A stretch of 8,670 bases of DNA. Origin: Solirubrobacterales bacterium. Its GTDB lineage: Bacteria > Actinomycetota > Thermoleophilia > Solirubrobacterales > Solirubrobacteraceae. The translations under genes were made by a program, and so were the position numbers. Under the pieces are notes generated by a model. It had not been told where the DNA came from. It searched no databases and saw nothing but the letters and a program-made list of their open reading frames with translations. Below are positions 1 through 5,205 of this stretch, piece by piece; the stretch's first letter is position 1, and each line of letters begins with the position of its first letter. Where the stretch lies: the NCBI GenBank assembly GCA_025964075.1, contig JAOPZQ010000592.1, positions 1 to 8,670 of the forward strand, read 5' to 3'.

Positions 1-1129
<1,129 letters not shown>

Positions 1130-1133
1130 GCCA

Positions 1134-1139
1134 TCACCT
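1134..1139 (-). promoter_or_regulatory. Ribosome binding site of clpB, overlapping the cbpM stop
   Basis: On the minus strand AGGTGA is followed by 4 nt and then the clpB ATG. Its TGA is the stop codon of the preceding cbpM-like gene. This fixes the clpB start at 1129 rather than the out-of-frame ATG at 1134, and suggests that ribosomes ending on cbpM re-initiate on clpB. Confidence 0.75.
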
Positions 1140-1442
1140 CGGGCGGTTGCGCAGCGGCTCGTAGCGGCGAAGCCGCTCTTCCAGTTCGTCGATGCGGTCC
1201 AGCAGGTCGCACGCGAGGATCGCGCCCGCGTAGCTCAGGCCAAGGTCGCGGCGAAGGCGCGCGGCGCGGGCCAGCCGCGCCGGCGCTCCGACGTCGCCGA
1301 GCTCGACCAGCCCGAGGCGGAGGAAGCGCTGCACGAGGTCCGGATGCAGGCCGGCCTCGCGGGCGAGCACCTCGACCTCGACCGGACGCGTGGCGATCGG
1401 CACGGAGCGCTGGACCAGGCGGACATGGCGCGTGACGCTCAT
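1134..1442 (-). CDS. cbpM: Small MerR-like protein, probable chaperone modulator CbpM
   Basis: A 102-residue protein with a MerR-type helix-turn-helix-like core. Residues 21-48 (VEVEVLAREAGLHPDLVQRF and on to LGLVELG) match the first helices; residues 58-95 (ARAARLRRDLGLS, YAGAILACDLLDRIDEL) form a second helical block ending in a short coiled coil. The 'R.A.RLR.DL.L....I..AL.L.D.I..L' pattern resembles E. coli CbpM (YccD), which binds the J-domain of CbpA and inhibits its co-chaperone activity. HspR, the MerR-type repressor often found after dnaJ in actinobacteria, is the main alternative, but the 'R.YDR.GL..P.R...GG.R.Y' wing motif of HspR is absent. The ATG overlaps the stop of the CbpA-like gene (ATGA), and the stop lies 4 nt before clpB. 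Residues 1-20 are a basic extension of unknown role. The family call rests on remembered pattern, not an alignment. Confidence 0.72.
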   Translation of the reverse strand: MSVTRHVRLVQRSVPIATRPVEVEVLAREAGLHPDLVQRFLRLGLVELGDVGAPARLARAARLRRDLGLSYAGAILACDLLDRIDELEERLRRYEPLRNRPR

Positions 1443-2401
1443 CGCCGGCCCCGCGGGTTGAACTTCGAGACCTCGGCCAGACGTTCGAAGAGCTCGCGCT
1501 CCTCCTTCGTCAGCCGCTTGGGCAGCACGATCTGCACGACGGCGTACAGGTCGCCCTTCTCGCCTCCCGGCCCGGGCAGCCCCTCCCCCTTGAGTCGCAG
1601 CTTCCGGCCGCTCGAGGAGCCCTTGGGCACCTTCACCTTCGCGGTGCCGGTCAGCGTCGGGACCTCGACGGTCGCGCCGAGCGCGGCCTCCCACGGCGCC
1701 ACGGGCACGTCGACGTAGAGGTCGCGGCCCTCGACGCGGAAGCGGGGGTGCGGACGGAGCCGAACCCGCAGGAACAGGTCGCCCGGAGGGCCGCCGGCCA
1801 TGCCGGGCGTGCCCTCTCCCGCCAGCCGGATGCGCTGCCCGTCGCGGACGCCGGGCGGGACGTTGACCGTGAACGAGCGGCCGTCGGCGAGCGTGAACCG
1901 GCGGCGCCCCCCCTGGGCCGCCTCCTCCAGCGAGAGCTCGAGCTCGGCCTCCTGGTCGCCGCCGCGCGTCGAGAAGCCGTCGAAGCGGTCGGCCCGGCGG
2001 GTGCGGCCGCCGCCGCGTCCGCCGAACAGCCCCTCGAAACAGTCGCTGAACTCGCCGCCGCCGAAGTCGAAGCGGATGTCCTCGAACCCGCCGCCGGCCG
2101 GGCTCGGGGCGCGGGCCGTGCCGCCGCGCCGCGCGAAGCCGTCGAAGCCGGCGGCGCTCGAGACGTCCTCCCCGGCGCGCCAGTTCGCTCCGAGCCGGTC
2201 GTAGCGCTCGCGCTTCTCGGTGTCGCGAAGGACCTCGTAGGCCTCGGAGATCTCCTTGAAGCGGTCCTCCGCGCCTTCCTCCTTGTTGACGTCCGGGTGG
2301 TGCTTCCGCGCCAGCGACCGGTACGCCCGGCGGATCTCCTCCTCGCTCGCGTCGCGGGAGACGCCCAGCGTCTCGTAGTAGTCGCGGAACCCGACGGCCA
2401 T
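1439..2401 (-). CDS. cbpA: Type II J-domain co-chaperone, CbpA-like (DnaJ without zinc finger)
   Basis: A 320-residue Hsp40 that would deliver substrates to DnaK and stimulate its ATPase. The J-domain spans about residues 7-70 with the essential HPD at 35-37 and YDRLGANW at 67-74. A Gly/Phe-rich linker follows (about 84-148, FDFGGGEFSDCFEGLFGGRG). There are no CxxCxGxG zinc-finger repeats: the only cysteine is C121. Two beta-rich C-terminal substrate-binding domains follow from about 150, with VPPGVRDGQRIRLAGEGTPG (181-200), GDLFLRVRLRPHPRF (207-221), VPVAPWEAALG (232-242) and GDLYAVVQIVLPK (283-295). These blocks and the closing FNPR closely match E. coli CbpA and differ from classical DnaJ. 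The ATG shares its A with the grpE stop (TGATG), and the stop overlaps the cbpM-like ATG, so all three are probably co-translated. Some annotators would simply name it dnaJ. Confidence 0.9.
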   Translation of the reverse strand: MAVGFRDYYETLGVSRDASEEEIRRAYRSLARKHHPDVNKEEGAEDRFKEISEAYEVLRDTEKRERYDRLGANWRAGEDVSSAAGFDGFARRGGTARAPSPAGGGFEDIRFDFGGGEFSDCFEGLFGGRGGGRTRRADRFDGFSTRGGDQEAELELSLEEAAQGGRRRFTLADGRSFTVNVPPGVRDGQRIRLAGEGTPGMAGGPPGDLFLRVRLRPHPRFRVEGRDLYVDVPVAPWEAALGATVEVPTLTGTAKVKVPKGSSSGRKLRLKGEGLPGPGGEKGDLYAVVQIVLPKRLTKEERELFERLAEVSKFNPRGRR

Positions 2402-2916
2402 CAGCGCTCGGATTCGACGGCCGGCCGGGACACCACCACCTGCGCGGGGCGGAGCACGCGGTCGCCGACGGCGTAGCCGGAGCGCGCGACCTCGACGACG
2501 GTGCGGTCGGGGACCTCATCCGTCTCCTTCACCCCGATCGCCTCGTGGCGCTCCGGGTCGAACCGCTCCCCCGTGGCGCCGATCCGCTGCACGCCTTGGC
2601 GATCGAGGATCGCCTCCATCTGCTCGAGGACCGCGCGAAGGCCCTCGAACAGCGGGTTCTCAGGCTGCATCTGCAGGGCCCGCTCGACGCTGTCGATCGC
2701 CTGGAACCAGTCGAGGAGCAGCGCGTCGCGGCTCTCCGCCACGCGGCGGTCGACCTCCCGGGCCGACCGCTTGCGGTAGTTGTCGAGGTCGGCGAGGGCC
2801 CGCTTGTAGCGGTCCTCCATCCGCGCGAGCTCGGCCTCGTGCTGCTCCTCCGACTCCGGCGCCGGCGGCTCCTGCGTCCGGACCTCGCTGCCGTCACTCT
2901 CGTGTGAACTCGGCAT
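2401..2916 (-). CDS. grpE: Nucleotide exchange factor GrpE
   Basis: GrpE releases ADP from DnaK and so resets the Hsp70 cycle; it acts as a cytoplasmic dimer. The protein is 171 residues, somewhat short for the family. An acidic, disordered N-terminus (1-28) leads to a long helix (about 28-64, ALADLDNYRKRSAREVDRR), a helical bundle segment with LLLDWFQAIDSVERALQ (66-82), and the C-terminal beta domain with GVQRIGATGERFDPERHEAI (108-127) and GYAVGDRVLRPAQVVVSR (147-164), the conserved GrpE signature. The ATG lies inside the 3' end of dnaK, giving a 23-nt overlap; no better in-frame start exists before residue 33, and GAGG lies a few bases upstream. The stop overlaps the next ATG by one base. 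Confidence 0.95.
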   Translation of the reverse strand: MPSSHESDGSEVRTQEPPAPESEEQHEAELARMEDRYKRALADLDNYRKRSAREVDRRVAESRDALLLDWFQAIDSVERALQMQPENPLFEGLRAVLEQMEAILDRQGVQRIGATGERFDPERHEAIGVKETDEVPDRTVVEVARSGYAVGDRVLRPAQVVVSRPAVESER

Positions 2917-4804
2917 CGACCACCTCGTCGTCGTCGCTCTGCGCCGCGTCGCCCGCGCCGTTGCCGCCCGCGCCGTTGCCCGTCCCGGCGCCGGCGCCGG
3001 CCGCCGCGGAGGCGCTCGCCGGCAGGCTCTGCACGACCTGCTGCAGGTCCGAGATCAGCGGGCGCACACGGTCGAGGCCGGCCTGCTCCTCGATCGCCTG
3101 GCGAGCGTCGGCCACGAGCTGCTCGGCGCGCGCCTTCTCGTAGACCGGGAGCCGGTCCTGGAGCTCGCGGAGGAGCTCGTCGACGCGGTACGCGAGCGAG
3201 TCGAGCTCGTTGCGCGCGTCGATCTCCTCGCGGCGCCGGCGGTCCTCCTGGGCGTGCTCCTGGGCCTCGCGGATCATGCGCTCGATCTCGCTCTGGTCGA
3301 GGTTCGTGCTCTCCGAGATCGTCACGCGCTGCTCCGCGCCGGTGTCCTTGTCGCGCGCGGTCACGTTGAGGATCCCGTTCGCGTCGACGTCGAACGTCAC
3401 CTCCACCTGCGGCACCCCGCGCGGCGCCGGGCGGATGCCCTCGAGGCGGAAGCGGGCCAACTGGCGGTTGTCGCGGGCGAGCTCGCGCTCGCCTTGGAGG
3501 ACGACGATGTCGACCGCCGTCTGGTTGTCCTCCGCGGTCGAGAACACCTCCGTCCGCCGTGCCGGGATCGTCGTGTTGCGCTCGATCACCTTGGTCATGA
3601 CGCCGCCCATCGTCTCCAGCCCGAGGGAGAGCGGCAGCACGTCGAGCAGGACGACGTCCTCGACCTCGCCCTTGAGCACGCCGGCCTGCAGCGCGGCGCC
3701 CACGGCGACGACCTCGTCGGGGTTGACCGTCATGTTCGGGTCCTTGCCGCCGGTCAGGCTGCGGACCAGGTTCTGCACGGCGGGGATCCGGGTCGAGCCG
3801 CCGACGAGGATGACCTCGTCGATGTCGTCCGCGGTGAGCTTGGCGTCGGAGAGCGCCTGCTGGACCGGCCCGCGGGTGCGCTCGATCAGGTCGGCCACGA
3901 GCTGCTCGAACTTGGAGCGCGTGAGGCTCGTGTTCAGGTGCTTGGGACCGGCCGCGTCCGCGGTGATGAACGGCAGGTTGATCTGGGTCTGCGTCTGGCT
4001 CGAGAGCTCGACCTTGGCCCGCTCCGCCGCCTCGTACAGCCGCTGGAGCGCCTGTGGATCGTTGCGCAGGTCGATGCCCTGGTCGTTCTTGAACTCGTCG
4101 GCCAGCCAGTCGACGATGCGCTTGTCGAAGTCGTCGCCCCCGAGGTGGCCGTCGCCGCTCGTCGCGCGCACCTCGACCACGCCGTCGCCGACGTCGAGGA
4201 TCGAGACGTCGAACGTCCCGCCGCCGAGGTCGAAGACGACGACCGTCTCCTGGCCCTTCTTGTCCATGCCGTAGGCGAGCGCGGCCGCGGTCGGCTCGTT
4301 GATGATCCGCAGGACCTCGTGGCCCGCGATCTTGCCGGCGTCGCGCGTCGCCTGGCGCTGGGAGTCGTTGAAGTACGCGGGGACGGTGATGACCGCCTCG
4401 GTGACGCGCTCGCCGAGGAACTTGCCCGCGTCCTCCGCGAGCTTGCGCAGCACGAGCGCGGAGATCTCCTCCGGCGAGTACTGCTTGCCGCGCACCTCGA
4501 AGCGCACGGCGTCGTTCGCGCCCCGAACGACCCGGTAGGAGACGATCTTCGCCTCCTCCTCGACCTCGTCGAACTTCCGGCCGATGAAGCGCTTGGCGGA
4601 GTAGATCGTCGCCTCGGGGTTGAGGATGGCCCGGCGCTTGGCGACCTGGCCGACGAGGCGCTGTCCGTCGTCGGTGAACGCCACCACGGACGGGGTCGTG
4701 CGGGCGCCTTCGGCGTTCGGGATCACCTCCACCTTCCCGCCCTCCATCGTCGCCGCGACGACGGAGTTCGTCGTACCTAGATCGATTCCGACCGCCTTGG
4801 CCAT
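2894..4804 (-). CDS. dnaK: Hsp70 chaperone DnaK
   Basis: ATP-driven chaperone that binds exposed hydrophobic peptides, working here with the GrpE, J-protein and ClpB encoded downstream. The 636-residue protein has the full Hsp70 plan: phosphate-1 loop GIDLGTTNSVV (6-16), ITVPAYFNDSQRQATRDAG (139-157), IINEPTAAALAYG (167-179), phosphate-2 loop VFDLGGGTFDVS (190-201), the adenosine motif VILVGGSTRIPAV (331-343), interdomain linker VVLLDVLPLSLG (384-395), substrate-binding domain (about 396-510), helical lid, then a Gly/Ala/Asn-rich linker (about 596-622) and acidic tail DDDEVVDAEF (624-633). The linker has DVLPLSLG where DVTPLSLG is common, a small deviation. The start at 4804 gives the canonical MAKAVGIDLGTT and has AGGAG 5 nt upstream. 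A longer frame reaching 4921 adds sequence unlike any DnaK and is rejected. First gene of the operon, divergent from the pterin-dehydratase-like gene. Confidence 0.98.
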   Translation of the reverse strand: MAKAVGIDLGTTNSVVAATMEGGKVEVIPNAEGARTTPSVVAFTDDGQRLVGQVAKRRAILNPEATIYSAKRFIGRKFDEVEEEAKIVSYRVVRGANDAVRFEVRGKQYSPEEISALVLRKLAEDAGKFLGERVTEAVITVPAYFNDSQRQATRDAGKIAGHEVLRIINEPTAAALAYGMDKKGQETVVVFDLGGGTFDVSILDVGDGVVEVRATSGDGHLGGDDFDKRIVDWLADEFKNDQGIDLRNDPQALQRLYEAAERAKVELSSQTQTQINLPFITADAAGPKHLNTSLTRSKFEQLVADLIERTRGPVQQALSDAKLTADDIDEVILVGGSTRIPAVQNLVRSLTGGKDPNMTVNPDEVVAVGAALQAGVLKGEVEDVVLLDVLPLSLGLETMGGVMTKVIERNTTIPARRTEVFSTAEDNQTAVDIVVLQGERELARDNRQLARFRLEGIRPAPRGVPQVEVTFDVDANGILNVTARDKDTGAEQRVTISESTNLDQSEIERMIREAQEHAQEDRRRREEIDARNELDSLAYRVDELLRELQDRLPVYEKARAEQLVADARQAIEEQAGLDRVRPLISDLQQVVQSLPASASAAAGAGAGTGNGAGGNGAGDAAQSDDDEVVDAEFTRE

Positions 4805-4809
4805 CGCAG

Positions 4810-4814
4810 CTCCT
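4810..4814 (-). promoter_or_regulatory. Ribosome binding site of dnaK
   Basis: On the minus strand a strong AGGAG (within AGAGGAG) lies 5 nt before the ATG at 4804. It settles the dnaK start. Confidence 0.85.
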
Positions 4815-4833
4815 CTCGTACTCGCGTACCGGC

Positions 4834-4854
4834 CGACGCGCTGGAAGCGCGTCG
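4834..4854. repeat. Perfect inverted repeat in the dnaK leader (9-bp arms, 3-nt loop)
   Basis: The arms CGACGCGCT (4834-4842) and AGCGCGTCG (4846-4854) are exact reverse complements, separated by GGA. If the promoter proposed at 4861-4889 is right, transcription would begin close to 4854, putting the repeat at the very 5' end of the dnaK mRNA and about 20 nt before the Shine-Dalgarno. It could be a repressor operator or an RNA hairpin. It matches neither CIRCE (TTAGCACTC-N9-GAGTGCTAA) nor HAIR (CTTGAGT-N7-ACTCAAG). The repeat is seen directly; any function is inferred. Confidence 0.65.
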
Positions 4855-4860
4855 AGTGGG

Positions 4861-4889
4861 GAGTTAGGGCGCCGCCCGCGGCGTTCAAG
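4861..4889 (-). promoter_or_regulatory. Candidate dnaK operon promoter
   Basis: On the minus strand TTGAAC (4888-4883) is followed after 16 nt by TAACTC (4866-4861). Read as a heat-shock type promoter, the same bases give CTTGAA, 14 nt, then CCCTAACT, close to the E. coli sigma-32 pattern CTTGAA-N13-15-CCCCATNT. The -35 part is good; the -10 part is poor by vegetative standards. Actinobacteria generally lack a sigma-32 homologue, so this resemblance may be chance. Placement about 50 nt before the Shine-Dalgarno is suitable. Confidence 0.4.
4870..4883. repeat. Palindrome inside the candidate dnaK promoter spacer
   Basis: CGCCGC (4870-4875) and GCGGCG (4878-4883) are exact reverse complements with a 2-nt centre. 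It occupies nearly all the spacer between the proposed -35 and -10, where a bound regulator would block or reshape the promoter. Short G+C palindromes occur easily by chance in this base composition. Confidence 0.4.
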
Positions 4890-4892
4890 AGG

Positions 4893-4906
4893 CCGACACG
4901 CGTCGG
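4893..4906. repeat. Small inverted repeat between the divergent promoters
   Basis: CCGAC (4893-4897) and GTCGG (4902-4906) pair across a 4-nt centre. The copy CGCGTCG at 4899-4905 repeats the half-site of the larger inverted repeat (4848-4854). It lies just upstream of the proposed dnaK -35 and abuts the proposed -35 of the divergent operon, a position from which a regulator could act on both. Function is inferred; the heptamer is also found in coding sequence here. Confidence 0.35.
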
Positions 4907-4934
4907 TTGAGCGCCGTTCACGGCGGCCTACCTG
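4907..4934 (+). promoter_or_regulatory. Weak promoter candidate for the redox operon, possibly giving a leaderless transcript
   Basis: TTGAGC (4907-4912) is followed after 16 nt by TACCTG (4929-4934). The -35 is fair and the -10 weak. A start about 7 nt downstream would fall at or next to the GTG at 4942, consistent with a leaderless mRNA, which would explain why no convincing Shine-Dalgarno precedes that gene. Leaderless genes are common in actinobacteria. Confidence 0.25.
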
Positions 4935-4941
4935 TGAGCCC

Positions 4942-5205
4942 GTGACGACGACCGTCTTCCCCGCGGGATGGCGGCACCGGCGAGGAGCCCTGGTCCGCGA
5001 GCTCGCCTTCCGCGACTTCGACGAGGGCATGCGGTTCCTCGGCCGCCTCGCCGAGAACGCGGTCGACTACGGGCGCCGCCCGGACATGAGCATCGCCTCG
5101 AACCACGTGGTCCTCTCGATCGAGAACCCCCACCACGCGGGCCTCACGCTCGCCGAGCTCCGCCTGCTCGGCAAGGTCGAAGCCGTCATCGAGGGCTGGG
5201 CGTGA
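4942..5205 (+). CDS. Pterin-4a-carbinolamine dehydratase-like protein with altered active site
   Basis: An 87-residue protein with the length and layout of the PCD/DCoH family: an N-terminal Trp-containing strand (W10), LVRELAFRDFDEGMRFLGRL (17-36) matching the 'R.f.F.dF..a..F' strand-helix, then RRPDMSIASNHVVLSIEN (45-62) and a final AGLTLAELRLLGKVEAVIEG (66-85). Active PCDs dehydrate 4a-hydroxytetrahydrobiopterin in the aromatic amino-acid hydroxylase cycle, using a His-His-Pro motif and a later Thr-His. Here the first motif reads Arg-Arg-Pro, and the second region reads PHHAGL, which may or may not keep its histidine. It may therefore be a non-catalytic or re-purposed member; the family also includes dimerisation cofactors. 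The start is a GTG without a clear Shine-Dalgarno; no other in-frame start precedes M30. The stop overlaps the next GTG (GTGA), indicating co-translation with the flavoprotein gene. Confidence 0.72.
   Translation: MTTTVFPAGWRHRRGALVRELAFRDFDEGMRFLGRLAENAVDYGRRPDMSIASNHVVLSIENPHHAGLTLAELRLLGKVEAVIEGWA

Noticed and set aside
1134..1442. Calling the small MerR-like protein HspR
   Set aside because: Position fits, but the protein is shorter, lacks the HspR wing motif, and its helical C-terminal block resembles CbpM. Kept as the main alternative.
1589..1595. CTTGAGT, one half of a HAIR operator
   Set aside because: No matching ACTCAAG lies 7 nt downstream, and it sits in the coding sequence of the J-protein.
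1134..2519. A minus-strand frame joining part of the J-protein region to the CbpM-like protein
   Set aside because: The CbpM frame happens to stay open upstream, but that extension is out of frame with the J-protein and GrpE and is Arg/Gly-rich noise. The ATG overlapping the J-protein stop is the sound start.
3254..4780. A 508-codon open frame antisense to dnaK
   Set aside because: It mirrors the dnaK codons and is Leu/Val/Asp/Arg-rich with no recognisable domain or ribosome site; antisense openness is expected at this G+C.
4805..4921. An upstream ATG extending DnaK by 39 residues
   Set aside because: The extension precedes the canonical MAKAVGIDLGTT start, which has its own strong ribosome site, and runs through the promoter region.
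2529..5030. An 833-codon open frame on the minus strand across grpE and dnaK
   Set aside because: It is an alternative frame of genes with unmistakable DnaK and GrpE motifs; its translation is a low-complexity Arg/Gly/Pro/Ala run typical of high-GC shadows.
4968..5201. An N-terminal extension of the flavoprotein by 78 codons
   Set aside because: It overlaps the pterin-dehydratase-like gene in another frame and has Arg/Pro-rich composition; the GTG at 5202 overlapping the upstream stop, with GAGGG before it, is better.
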